The notes: generated by a model not told the origin, from the letters alone. A stretch of DNA of 34,776 nt from Bacteroidota bacterium (GCA_016868785.1 VGFS01000023.1:1-34776); one strand, 5' to 3'; counted from the stretch's first letter, positions 24,969-33,548 are shown. Translations and numbers: made by a program.

Positions 24969-25666
24969 AAGGGGTTGAGGTTTGCGTATTCTCAGTGGAT
25001 GACGCCTACGCGGCAGAGGCGGCGGGCTGCGCCCGCCTTGAACTGTGCCAGGATTATCAACTGGGAGGCATTACACCCTCGCTCGAAGATTTGCAGAAAA
25101 TGAGCCCCACGAACATTGTGAATGACGTTCGACACGGACTCCGCGTAACGGCGGTGGTGATGGTAAGGCCCCGCGGGGGTGATTTTCTTTACAGCAAACG
25201 CGAGAAAAAATGGATGCTTACCACCATCAAGCAAGTCGCCAAATTGGGTTTTCAAGGGGTGGTTTTAGGGGCCCTGTTGAAAAGGAATGGGCGGTGGCTG
25301 CTCGACAAAGAATTTTGTATGCAGGCTTGTGAACTGTCGCACTCGCTGGGATTGGAGGCAGTGCTTCACCGGGCATTTGATGAAATTGCGACCCCATTGA
25401 ATGCCGTTTCTGAGGCCGAAGAATGTGGGTTTGATCGCATCTTAACCGGTTGGGGCAGTATCAACATGGAAACGCTCAAGATGCTGAAGTGGCATGCCGA
25501 GGCCATCGATGTTTTGCCGGGTGGTGGAATCCGGTCAGACAATGTACAATATTACCGGGATTTGGGATTTTTGGAGGTGCACACGTCCGCCCGCGGAGCG
25601 GGCGGACAGCTCGACATCGACCAACTCAAACAGATGGTTGAGGTGATGAAAGGGGTGCCGCTTTGA
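24965..25666 (+). CDS. cutC: CutC family TIM-barrel protein
   Basis: 233 residues, typical CutC size. Motifs: VEVCVFSVDDA at the N-terminus, ARLELCQDYQLGGITPS (family consensus GGADRIELC, here AGCARLELC), VMVRPRGGDFLYS, VLHRAFDE, FDRILTGWG and LPGGGIRSDN. CutC was named for copper homeostasis in E. coli, but the enzymatic role is uncertain. Here it is sandwiched by overlaps: ATGA with GH92 upstream and a shared A of TGATG with GH2 downstream. That placement between two mannosidases suggests a function in glycan breakdown. Two perfect palindromes lie in the gene, one replacing the conserved GGADR segment. Confidence 0.93.
   Translation: MKGVEVCVFSVDDAYAAEAAGCARLELCQDYQLGGITPSLEDLQKMSPTNIVNDVRHGLRVTAVVMVRPRGGDFLYSKREKKWMLTTIKQVAKLGFQGVVLGALLKRNGRWLLDKEFCMQACELSHSLGLEAVLHRAFDEIATPLNAVSEAEECGFDRILTGWGSINMETLKMLKWHAEAIDVLPGGGIRSDNVQYYRDLGFLEVHTSARGAGGQLDIDQLKQMVEVMKGVPL
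25021..25037 (+). repeat. In-frame hairpin, 7-bp stem, TGC loop
   Basis: GGCGGGC-TGC-GCCCGCC in cutC, encoding Ala-Gly-Cys-Ala-Arg-Leu where most CutC proteins have Gly-Gly-Ala-Asp-Arg-Ile. Confidence 0.75.
25585..25607 (+). repeat. In-frame hairpin, 10-bp stem, GGA triloop
   Basis: GTCCGCCCGC-GGA-GCGGGCGGAC, a perfect 10-bp stem in cutC, encoding Ser-Ala-Arg-Gly-Ala-Gly-Gly after the conserved HTSAR. Confidence 0.8.
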
Positions 25667-28446
25667 TGCGACCCTCGATCTCTGTCCCGTCGAAGATGTT
25701 CAGGGGTATTTGTTTCGTCGTGTTGATGCTCGGCAACACAAATCTCTTCGCCCAGCCTTCAATTCAATTGCCTCCACCCGATGTTTACCAGGCCACGGTG
25801 AATCAATCATCCAAAAGCCATCGCATCGAACAATGGGAACTGTTGGAAGAGGATTTCTCCATGGCCATCGTGAACAATGAAGCCCATGCGGACCAATTGC
25901 ACGAGTATGATTCTACCGTTTCGGGTCGCGGTTGGATTCCTGTAAAATATACCCCAGCCATCAACGATTTGTTTTGCCCGCACCCATCGCCCTCGGCTTG
26001 CAGCGAAAATTGCGGTAAAAATCCGCTGGCCTGCGATCACATACGGCTTACGTCCTGCAACAGTCACTGCAACAGTGTGGAGTGGCGACGGTGGACCTAC
26101 CGGGCAGCGTTGTTCGAAAATGCGGAAGCAGCCCAGCAAGAGGAACACCATTTTTTGCAAATCAAGCAGTGGGAAGGTGCCTATATTGAGGTTAGGATCA
26201 ACAATAAATTGGTGAAAGAAGTGAATCCGCTACTCAGCAGTTTCGCCGATATTACCATTGATTTGGATGGTCTCATTGAAAAGGATGGGAAGGATTCTGT
26301 CTATATTTTCTTCGATTCTCCCAGTCAAATTGGTGCCCTGTATAGCGAGCGGTCGAGGATGGTGTTTCCGGCCGATAATGAAGCACAAATCACCACTTTT
26401 GGCAGTTATGGGTTGGATAAGGAGGGTAAGCCTGCGGCCAAGGCGAGTCCGTTCTTGCGTAAGCCCATCGTGCAGTATGGTTGGGATATTGCGCCCCGCA
26501 GGGTGTTGGTGGGTTTGGGCGAGGGCGTTTTTGTGCATGGATGGAGCGACAACCACTTGCAAACGCTGAACATTACCGAAGACTCCTCGTGGATGGGGGT
26601 TGAATCAGGTAAGCCGGTGGAATATGTTTACGGATATGCCGAGTTGTATTATCTGTGCGATACGATGCGAGGTCGGCCCGATTTTGTGCGTGTGACATCG
26701 GGGAATTTGCCCGACATGTACGACGATATTGAATGGGATGTTGTGCGATTGGGCGATAAGGATGAGGACAAGGTCATCGTTTCGGCGAATGAATTTGGGG
26801 CGGAAGCCAGGTATCGCAAGTTTGCGTTTCGGGTGAAAAATCCCAAGCATTGGTTTCCGAATGGGCTGTATCAACAATTGAATCAGGATTCGCATCCGGC
26901 GCTGTATCATATAGAGATTTCGGCGCATCAGCTGGACAAAAATGGCCGCAATCAGATTCATAGCATTGAACGAAATTGGGGTATTCGGTCGGTGAGGTTG
27001 GATACTACTGGCGGACGATTTGCGTTTTCCGTCAATGGGGTTTCTGTATTTGCGATGGGTGCAAATTTGATTTGGGCGAGGCAGTTTGGCGACAGTGCAA
27101 GTGTGTATCCGGAGCGACTGTTTTTGGGTGATCCTGGCGATTTGAGTCAGTTAGACATCATGCGTGCCCAGGGTTACAACATGGTGAGAATTTGGGGCGG
27201 TGGGGCTTATCCAAGTGAGGCGTTTTACGATCGATGCGATGCCTTGGGAATCATGGTTTGGCAGGATTTGATGTTCAATGGAACGATGTACCCTGATGCC
27301 GCCAATTTTCTTGAAGCGGTGGAGTCGGAGGTCTTGTCGCAGGCAATGCGGTTGAACAATCACCCGAGTTTGGCTTTGTGGTGTGGCAACAATGAGATCG
27401 AAGTGGCTTGGCACAATTGGGGCTGGCAGCAGAAGTACAACATCCACGGGCTGGATAGCGCCAGGATGTGGCATGCGTATTTGACGCTGTTTGATACGGT
27501 CATTCCGGAGGCGTTGGGGGTATGGTCGGGCAGTGTGCCTTACTCCCGAAGCAGTCCGATTGGCAATTGGGGCAATTTGCAGCAGATGAAACGGGGCGAT
27601 AACCACGATTGGGGTGTCTGGCATGGGGAGCGTGGTTTTACGCATTTGGATTCGGCGCGGATGCCGTTTTGCAGCGAGTATGGATTACCGAGTCCTGCGG
27701 AATGGGATTGGCAAGAGGATGTTTCGCCTTGGGAATCAACGCTGTTGAGTTATAAGGGGCCCAAGTTATTGCGCAAATATGTGGAAACGGAGTATCCCAA
27801 ATCTTGGCCGCATCGGGGTATTGAATCGGTTGAGAAGATGGATTTTGTGGATTCCGCGGCGGTGGTGCAGGGTGAGTTTTTATGTAGGGCGATGATTAGT
27901 CACCGGATGGCATCGCCGTATTGTATGGGGTCGTTGTATTGGCAGTACAATGATATTTGGAACGGAACGACTTGGAGTGTTGCGAATACCGAATCTAGGT
28001 GGAGTATGTTGAAATCCTCGCAAGGAAAGGTGGCCGAGGCGATGTTGCCGGTGGTGATGAAGTTGATTCCGAGTGGATGGTGGGGCGTGAAGGATCAGTT
28101 TTTTATACAATTAAATTCTCGGTTGATCGATAATGGCAAGGTGCCGCTAGAGATTTCTGCCTATGATTCATTGGGGCGGCTGTTGTTTGAGAAGGCGTTA
28201 GAGGTCAAATTGCCGGGGAACTGGCAAATTCTGGCTGATGGATTATCAACGACCCGGGTGATTCCTATTTCTTTTGCGGGCAAGCGTAAATACCAGAAAA
28301 AGATGGACCGGGTGAGTTATTATTCGGTTCGTTTGATTCAGCCAGCAGCCGCGCAGCGGCTGCTGGACCTAATACCAGAGGGTAAACACTTTTATGAGGG
28401 TTATCCGGTGCTGGAGGAATGCCTTTGGGTTGGTGCTCCGCGATAA
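25666..28446 (+). CDS. GH2 beta-mannosidase-like glycoside hydrolase
   Basis: 926 residues from ATG 25666 (TGATG overlap with cutC); ATG 25696 would give a tidier signal peptide (MFRGICFVVLMLGNTNLFAQ). N-terminal jelly roll, Ig-like region and TIM barrel of GH2 are present: GANLIWARQF, YNMVRIWGGGAYPSEAFYD, WQDLMFNGTMYP, HPSLALWCGNNEIE with acid/base Glu577 and MPFCSEYGLPS with nucleophile Glu671. GANLIW and the WCGNNE form point to beta-mannosidase, expected to cleave the core Man-beta-1,4-GlcNAc of N-glycans. Six cysteines at residues 104-135 form an unusual insert in the N-terminal domain. An 11-bp-stem palindrome lies near the 3' end. Confidence 0.92.
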   Translation: MRPSISVPSKMFRGICFVVLMLGNTNLFAQPSIQLPPPDVYQATVNQSSKSHRIEQWELLEEDFSMAIVNNEAHADQLHEYDSTVSGRGWIPVKYTPAINDLFCPHPSPSACSENCGKNPLACDHIRLTSCNSHCNSVEWRRWTYRAALFENAEAAQQEEHHFLQIKQWEGAYIEVRINNKLVKEVNPLLSSFADITIDLDGLIEKDGKDSVYIFFDSPSQIGALYSERSRMVFPADNEAQITTFGSYGLDKEGKPAAKASPFLRKPIVQYGWDIAPRRVLVGLGEGVFVHGWSDNHLQTLNITEDSSWMGVESGKPVEYVYGYAELYYLCDTMRGRPDFVRVTSGNLPDMYDDIEWDVVRLGDKDEDKVIVSANEFGAEARYRKFAFRVKNPKHWFPNGLYQQLNQDSHPALYHIEISAHQLDKNGRNQIHSIERNWGIRSVRLDTTGGRFAFSVNGVSVFAMGANLIWARQFGDSASVYPERLFLGDPGDLSQLDIMRAQGYNMVRIWGGGAYPSEAFYDRCDALGIMVWQDLMFNGTMYPDAANFLEAVESEVLSQAMRLNNHPSLALWCGNNEIEVAWHNWGWQQKYNIHGLDSARMWHAYLTLFDTVIPEALGVWSGSVPYSRSSPIGNWGNLQQMKRGDNHDWGVWHGERGFTHLDSARMPFCSEYGLPSPAEWDWQEDVSPWESTLLSYKGPKLLRKYVETEYPKSWPHRGIESVEKMDFVDSAAVVQGEFLCRAMISHRMASPYCMGSLYWQYNDIWNGTTWSVANTESRWSMLKSSQGKVAEAMLPVVMKLIPSGWWGVKDQFFIQLNSRLIDNGKVPLEISAYDSLGRLLFEKALEVKLPGNWQILADGLSTTRVIPISFAGKRKYQKKMDRVSYYSVRLIQPAAAQRLLDLIPEGKHFYEGYPVLEECLWVGAPR
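28342..28366 (+). repeat. In-frame hairpin, 11-bp stem, GCA triloop
   Basis: CCAGCAGCCGC-GCA-GCGGCTGCTGG, a perfect palindrome near the 3' end of the GH2 gene, encoding Pro-Ala-Ala-Ala-Gln-Arg-Leu-Leu. Its core is the reverse complement of the one at 17883. Confidence 0.8.
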
Positions 28447-28526
28447 AAAACTTTTTGCGTTTTTCGCATTACAATCAGGTGCCCCCGTTTTGGATAGGGA
28501 TGTAATATTGATCGAGATGAGAATGA

Positions 28527-29561
28527 TCAATCCAACAAATAACTCGCTTTGCGTACTTCGGCCATATCGCCTGTTTTTACGGCATAGGTAAAGCCCGGAC
28601 GCAATGCATACGCCCCGATATCGCCATGGGGATTGATGGCAATGAACCCGATTTGCGTGTTGCTCCAATCCTTGCCGCGCAATACAAATTTGTCGCGGAT
28701 GGCCATGACTGCTTGCTCGCAGGCTTCTTGCGGACTTGCCCCATGTCGCATTTCTTCCACCACCCGGAACGAACCCACCACGCGGATGACTTCTTCGCCT
28801 TGACCAGTTGCGGTAACAGCGCCCACTTCGTTGTCGACGTACAAACCTGCCCCGATGATGGGAGAATCGCCAATCCTGCCATGCATTTTAAACGCCATGC
28901 CTGAGGTGGAACATCCGCCCGATAAATTGCCGCTGGCGTCCATGGCGATCATGCCAATGGTATCGTGGTTTTCGATGTTGATGACTGGCGTATATTCGGC
29001 TTTTTTGAGCCATTCTTTCCATTCGCGTTCGCTGTCTGGTACCAACAAATTCACTTTTTCAAACCCTTGTTCTACCGCGAATTGGGTGGCCCCTTCTCCT
29101 GCCAGCATAACGTGGGGCGTTTTTTCCATCACGGCACGGGCCACACTGATGGGGTTGGCGATGTGTTCCATGCAAACCACGGATCCAATGTTGCCTTTTT
29201 CATCCATGATACAAGCATCCAAGGTAACGTGTCCGTCGCGATCAGGTCTTCCCCCGAAACCCACACTTCTCTCGGTAGGATCGTTTTCGCACTGACGGAT
29301 TCCTTGTTCAATGGCATCCAAGGCTCTGCCTCCCGCGGCCAACGTAGGCCAAGCAGCTTCGTTGGCTTGCAATCCGAAGTTCCATGTGGTGACAATCATG
29401 GGGGCGCCTTGTTTGCGCTTGGGATTGCCCTTTTTTGTGCCTTTTTTCTTGTTGGAATCGTATGGCGATATCAAGTCAGCAGCGGCGATGCCTGCGGTTG
29501 GAAGTCCCACCATGGCCGCCAAGCCAGAGAGTTGTTTGAGGAATTTTCTGCGGTTGTTCAT
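28527..29561 (-). CDS. N4-(beta-N-acetylglucosaminyl)-L-asparaginase (glycosylasparaginase)
   Basis: 344 residues. MNNRRKFLKQLSGLAAMVG is a twin-arginine signal (RRKFLK), so the folded enzyme is probably exported to the periplasm. The Ntn-hydrolase body includes TLDACIMDEKGNIGSVVCMEHI, the autocleavage site ENHDTIGMIAMD with nucleophile Thr201, and GRIGDSPIIGAGLYVDNEVGAVTATGQGE. It hydrolyses the GlcNAc-Asn bond, the final step in N-glycoprotein breakdown. A Lys/Gly-rich stretch (residues 38-51) follows the signal. It is 27 nt downstream of the GH20 gene in one operon and convergent with GH2. Confidence 0.93.
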   Translation of the reverse strand: MNNRRKFLKQLSGLAAMVGLPTAGIAAADLISPYDSNKKKGTKKGNPKRKQGAPMIVTTWNFGLQANEAAWPTLAAGGRALDAIEQGIRQCENDPTERSVGFGGRPDRDGHVTLDACIMDEKGNIGSVVCMEHIANPISVARAVMEKTPHVMLAGEGATQFAVEQGFEKVNLLVPDSEREWKEWLKKAEYTPVINIENHDTIGMIAMDASGNLSGGCSTSGMAFKMHGRIGDSPIIGAGLYVDNEVGAVTATGQGEEVIRVVGSFRVVEEMRHGASPQEACEQAVMAIRDKFVLRGKDWSNTQIGFIAINPHGDIGAYALRPGFTYAVKTGDMAEVRKASYLLD

Positions 29562-29588
29562 GATGAAATGGTGCTGTTTGGCCGTGGA

Positions 29589-31187
29589 TTATTTTTTGTT
29601 GCCGTTGCGGAAGAACGTGGCTGGTTCGCCGAAGACAGTGGGACAATAATTGATGTTGTTCCAATCTTTTCGATGCACTGACAGGCGGCGTTTGAAATCG
29701 GTAAAATCTTTTTGTTGGGGGTTGGACCACAATACTTCGCTCAAGGCAGGCATTCGGGGCATGACCATGTATTCAACGTGTTCGGGGCTGAGTATGTATT
29801 CCGTCCAAACGTTGGCTTGAGCGCCCAAAATGTATTGATGCAGGCTATCGGGCAGTGTTGCGGGAATGGGTTCGTAGGCGTACACGTTTTCGATGGGGTT
29901 GTAGCCGCCAATGGCATGAGGTTCTGTGCTGTCTTTGCTTTGGTAATGGTCCCAATAGAGGGGCTTGCCGGGGGTCATGATGGCATTGTGGTGCTGCTGG
30001 GTCGCGGCGATGCCTCCTTCGGTACCCCGCCAACTCATCACCGTGGCTTTGGGTGCTAGTCCGCCTTCCAATATTTCATCCCAGCCAATGATGTTCCGTC
30101 CCTGAATGGTGTCACCGGTAGCATTTACATACCATCCCGAATCTTGCAAATACTTTTCGATGCGTTGTATGAAGTAGCTCTGCAGTTCGTGCTCGTCTTT
30201 GAGGCCATGGTCTTTCATGCGTTGTTGGCATTTGAGACAGTGTTTCCAGCGTTCTTTCGGACATTCATCGCCGCCGATATGGATATAGGGCGAGTTGGGG
30301 AAAGTGCGCATGGTTTCTTGCAAAATGTTCTGCAAAAATGTGAAGGTGGCTTCGTTGCCTGCACAAAATACATCATCGAAGACGCCCCAGCCTTTGGCAG
30401 TTTCAAAGGGTCCGCCGGTGCAGCTTAATTCGGGGTAGGCCGCGAGCGCAGCGAGCGCATGGCCGGGCATTTCAATTTCGGGGATTACTGTGATGTTATA
30501 ATGTTGGTCACAAGAGTTGGCAAATTCTTGGAGGCACACTTGGCTATAATTCCCGCGGTAGGAAAAAGTGTCGAAATGTTGCAGAGAATAGGGTCCTGTT
30601 TGTGTGCCGTTGCGGGTTGAAGAAATGGTATTGAGTTTGGGGTATTGTTTGCTTTCGAGCCGCCATCCTTGATCATCGGTGAGGTGGAGGTGGATTACAT
30701 TGAAGCGATATTTTGCAGCCATTGCGGCGTATTTATAGAGGAAGGAGCTATCGAAATAATGCCTCGATACATCCAAGTGCATCCCCCGGTAACGGAATCG
30801 GGGGTAATCGGTGATGGTCATGCACGGGATTTTTCCATTATATAATTTGATAAGTTCTGAAAGCGTATGGCCTCCGTGCATTAAGCCATTTTGATCGGCG
30901 TATTCGAGCGTGATGTTTTTTCTTTTAATGGATAATTTATATCCTTCGGCAGGAAGATTTGGGTTTTTTCGTGGCTCGTCTATGACGAATTTACTGTAAC
31001 CGCCTCGGGGCGACATCTCAATCATTTGGGGCGCAGGAATGATGCCTGGGTTGAGGGCAGGGTCGTAAGTGGGTGCAGAGGGAGTTTGTGCAGACGCTTG
31101 GCTTGTTGCAAAGGCCATCACACAGAAAACGAGGCAGGGCATCACCCTGAAAATCAAACCGAAAAACATCGAAAAGAAACCCCGCAT
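29589..31187 (-). CDS. GH20 beta-N-acetylhexosaminidase
   Basis: 532 residues from ATG 31187 (MRGFFSMFFG, signal peptide ending SQASAQ), 16 nt after the upstream gene's stop; ATGs at 31169 and 31142 are alternatives. GH20 motifs: GMHLDVSRHYF, FNVIHLHLTDDQGWRLES, IPEIEMPGHALAALAAYPELSC, YIHIGGDECPK with catalytic Asp307-Glu308, WDEILEGGLAP and QANVWTEYILSPEHVEYM. It removes terminal beta-GlcNAc/GalNAc residues. A tandem 9-nt repeat (GCGAGCGCA twice, 30442-30459) encodes the ALAALA run. It is the middle gene of a minus-strand operon ending in glycosylasparaginase. Confidence 0.95.
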   Translation of the reverse strand: MRGFFSMFFGLIFRVMPCLVFCVMAFATSQASAQTPSAPTYDPALNPGIIPAPQMIEMSPRGGYSKFVIDEPRKNPNLPAEGYKLSIKRKNITLEYADQNGLMHGGHTLSELIKLYNGKIPCMTITDYPRFRYRGMHLDVSRHYFDSSFLYKYAAMAAKYRFNVIHLHLTDDQGWRLESKQYPKLNTISSTRNGTQTGPYSLQHFDTFSYRGNYSQVCLQEFANSCDQHYNITVIPEIEMPGHALAALAAYPELSCTGGPFETAKGWGVFDDVFCAGNEATFTFLQNILQETMRTFPNSPYIHIGGDECPKERWKHCLKCQQRMKDHGLKDEHELQSYFIQRIEKYLQDSGWYVNATGDTIQGRNIIGWDEILEGGLAPKATVMSWRGTEGGIAATQQHHNAIMTPGKPLYWDHYQSKDSTEPHAIGGYNPIENVYAYEPIPATLPDSLHQYILGAQANVWTEYILSPEHVEYMVMPRMPALSEVLWSNPQQKDFTDFKRRLSVHRKDWNNINYCPTVFGEPATFFRNGNKK

Positions 31188-31203
31188 GAACGCGAAGATA
31201 GGG

Positions 31204-31959
31204 TTAAGCGCGGTTACTTCTCCAGGTGGCGAGGGCTTTGTGGAGGTGGTAAAAGGCGAAGAAATGCAGGATGATGGCGAATTCCAAGCCCAATATGTAC
31301 CAAGGCCATTCTCCGATGACAAAGGGGTTATCGGCCGTGGGCTTTTGGCACAGATACATGTAGTTTCCGCCGGTGAGGTAATTGGCGCCGCCGATCACGG
31401 GGATGGTGAGCTGGGTATAGAGGAAAACCTTCCACCAAGAACCAGGTCGGGGCGTATAGCCCAATCGCATCGTAGCGTACATAGATCCCAGGATGATGAT
31501 GCCATGGGAGATGCTGTATTCGATGTGGTTGTAGAGGGAGGATCCGTTGGTGATTTCCGGCGTGAGGAAGGCATGGATGGCGCCCGCGCCCCAATAAACT
31601 AGTAACTCATAGCTGAGTTGTGAGCCGCGGATGAGGAGGTAGGCAGCGATGAAGGCCGACATTCCACACAGGTGTAGGGGTAGGCTATTTTCGATGTACC
31701 ACGTGTGGTCGAGGACCATTTTGATGTTGGAAGCCGCGAAGTTGATCAATGACAGTGCGCCCAAGAACCAGCCCAAAGATTTGCGGTTTTTTTCGGTTTG
31801 ATTTTTTGAGGCGATGAGGATGAGCAGGAAAAGGCCCCAGAAGATGCCGTTCATGGAAATCCAATCGGGGGAGCCCAATGGAACTGTGTGGTGAAGGTGG
31901 TTTAGGTCGAGGGGTTTGGTAGCCATACCTTGCGGATCTGCGATTGAAAGTGTATCCAT
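31204..31959 (-). CDS. YwaF/TIGR02206-like integral membrane protein
   Basis: 251 residues from ATG 31959. About six membrane helices are visible (e.g. GIFWGLFLLILIA, LGWFLGALSLINFA, LCGMSAFIAAYLLI, WPWYILGLEFAIILHFFAFY). LPLHLCGMSAF, YWGAGAIHAFLTPEI and GGANYLTGGNYMYLCQKP are the conserved motifs of the YwaF family, related to TMEM164. The function is not established. It is first in the operon with GH20 and glycosylasparaginase, and divergent from the sugar permease. The open frame extends upstream to 32220 but that would overlap the permease. Confidence 0.8.
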   Translation of the reverse strand: MDTLSIADPQGMATKPLDLNHLHHTVPLGSPDWISMNGIFWGLFLLILIASKNQTEKNRKSLGWFLGALSLINFAASNIKMVLDHTWYIENSLPLHLCGMSAFIAAYLLIRGSQLSYELLVYWGAGAIHAFLTPEITNGSSLYNHIEYSISHGIIILGSMYATMRLGYTPRPGSWWKVFLYTQLTIPVIGGANYLTGGNYMYLCQKPTADNPFVIGEWPWYILGLEFAIILHFFAFYHLHKALATWRSNRA

Positions 31960-32110
31960 AGAAGTGCGCAAGATAAAAGTTATTGGTTGAAAAAAACCAA
32001 GCGACGAGAGATTATTGTCTTTTTTACAATATTTCTTCACGAATTGGTTGGCGGTGTTGGATTTGCCGTGAAAAAGTTGTTTTTTGCCACCTTGCTTTAA
32101 ATCGAATCGA

Positions 32111-33535
32111 ATGACACAAAACAACACTACCCGTGCGTTTGCCACTTTGGTCAGCGTTTTCTTTTTCTGGGGCTTTGTAGCGGCCAGTAACGACATTCTC
32201 ATCCCAGTTTTCAAGGACAAATTGCAATTGGAACAATGGCAGAGTCAGATGATATCTTTTGCTTTTTACGTGGCATACACGCTGGGTGCATTGGGATATA
32301 TGTTGGTGAGTTTTCTGATGAAGTGCGATTTGCTCGGTCGTTTGGGCTACGGCAAAGGGATTGCTTTGGGCTTGGTGATTAGTGCGATTGGCAGTTTATT
32401 GTTTATTCCAGCGGCGGATTCGGCCTCGTTTCCGATGTTGCTGGGTGGATTGATCATTGTGGGATTGGGTTTTTCGCTGCAGCAGACAGCGGCAAATCCT
32501 TTGGCCATTGGTTTGGGGTCGCCTGAAACTGGCTCTCAGCGTTTGAGCATGGCCGGTGGGGTGAATAATTTTGGTACTACGATTGGACCTTTGCTGGTGA
32601 CTGCGGCCATTTATGGCTCGATGGGTTCGGGCTCTGGTACGGAATTGGATGTAAGCGCGGTGAAGGTGCCTTATTTGGTATTGGGCGCGTTGTTTATATT
32701 GTTTGCCGCGATTTTTTATCGTTTGGATGTGAAGGTTGAGGCAGCAGAATCGGTGAGTGCGGGTGAGGACGACGGCAAATCGGTATTGTCTTACAAGCAA
32801 GTGTGGATGGGTATGATTGCAATCTTTTTGTATGTGGGGGTTGAGGTAAGTACCGCGGGCAATTTGAGTGAATATTTGAAGTCGAATTTGAATGTGGCCA
32901 CCCGCGACGCGGCGCCTTATATTTCTTTGTTTTGGGCGAGTTTGATGATTGGTCGGTGGACCAGCTCTGCGGGTTCGTTTAATGTGAGTGATACTTGGAA
33001 GAAGGCTTTGCGTTTGTTGTTGCCATTGGCTGCATTTGCCGTGTATTTGGGGGTGAATACCAAAGCGGGTTACCAAGTAGACGGGTTTTATCCTTATTTG
33101 GGCATGATTGGGGTGTTGGTGGTGATGGACTTCTTGAGTAAGGGAAATCCGGCCCGACAGTTACTGATTTACAGTTTATGTGGCATGACTGCGTTGGTGG
33201 TAGGAATTTTCATGGGCGGACATATCGCGGCGATGGCGTTTGTGAGTGTGGGGTTGTTTTGTTCGACCTTGTGGCCTTGTATTTTCACTTTGGGAATTGC
33301 TGGGTTGGGTAGCAAAATGCCCAAAGCCTCGAACTATTTGATCATGATGATCATGGGTGGTGGGGTTGTGAGTGTTTTTCAGGGTAGTCTGGCCGATGAA
33401 AAGGTATTGGGAATTTTGAATAGTTACTGGGTGGGTGTGGCGTGTTTTGCTTACTTGGCCTATTATGCGGTGAGCATGACGGCTCACTTCAAAAAAGAGG
33501 GAATCGAGGTGGGTGCGCCGGTTGGCGGCCATTAA
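32111..33535 (+). CDS. MFS sugar permease, FucP/NagP family
   Basis: 474 residues from ATG 32111 with about 12 membrane helices. The start RAFATLVSVFFFWGFVAASNDILIPVFKDKL is typical of the FucP/GluP/NagP group; LGFSLQQTAANPLAIGLG and GGVNNFGTTIGPLL match the helix 4-5 region. These are proton-coupled symporters for fucose, glucose/galactose or N-acetylglucosamine. In this neighbourhood of N-glycan hydrolases, GlcNAc (NagP) or mannose is the most likely substrate, by inference. It is divergent from the YwaF-like gene with a 151-bp shared upstream region. Confidence 0.88.
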   Translation: MTQNNTTRAFATLVSVFFFWGFVAASNDILIPVFKDKLQLEQWQSQMISFAFYVAYTLGALGYMLVSFLMKCDLLGRLGYGKGIALGLVISAIGSLLFIPAADSASFPMLLGGLIIVGLGFSLQQTAANPLAIGLGSPETGSQRLSMAGGVNNFGTTIGPLLVTAAIYGSMGSGSGTELDVSAVKVPYLVLGALFILFAAIFYRLDVKVEAAESVSAGEDDGKSVLSYKQVWMGMIAIFLYVGVEVSTAGNLSEYLKSNLNVATRDAAPYISLFWASLMIGRWTSSAGSFNVSDTWKKALRLLLPLAAFAVYLGVNTKAGYQVDGFYPYLGMIGVLVVMDFLSKGNPARQLLIYSLCGMTALVVGIFMGGHIAAMAFVSVGLFCSTLWPCIFTLGIAGLGSKMPKASNYLIMMIMGGGVVSVFQGSLADEKVLGILNSYWVGVACFAYLAYYAVSMTAHFKKEGIEVGAPVGGH

Positions 33536-33548
33536 TTTTCGATTTTCA

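Noticed and set aside
30442-30459. Tandem 9-nt repeat GCGAGCGCA in GH20
   Set aside because: It encodes the ALAALA helix near a family-typical position and is probably a codon-level coincidence or minor slippage.
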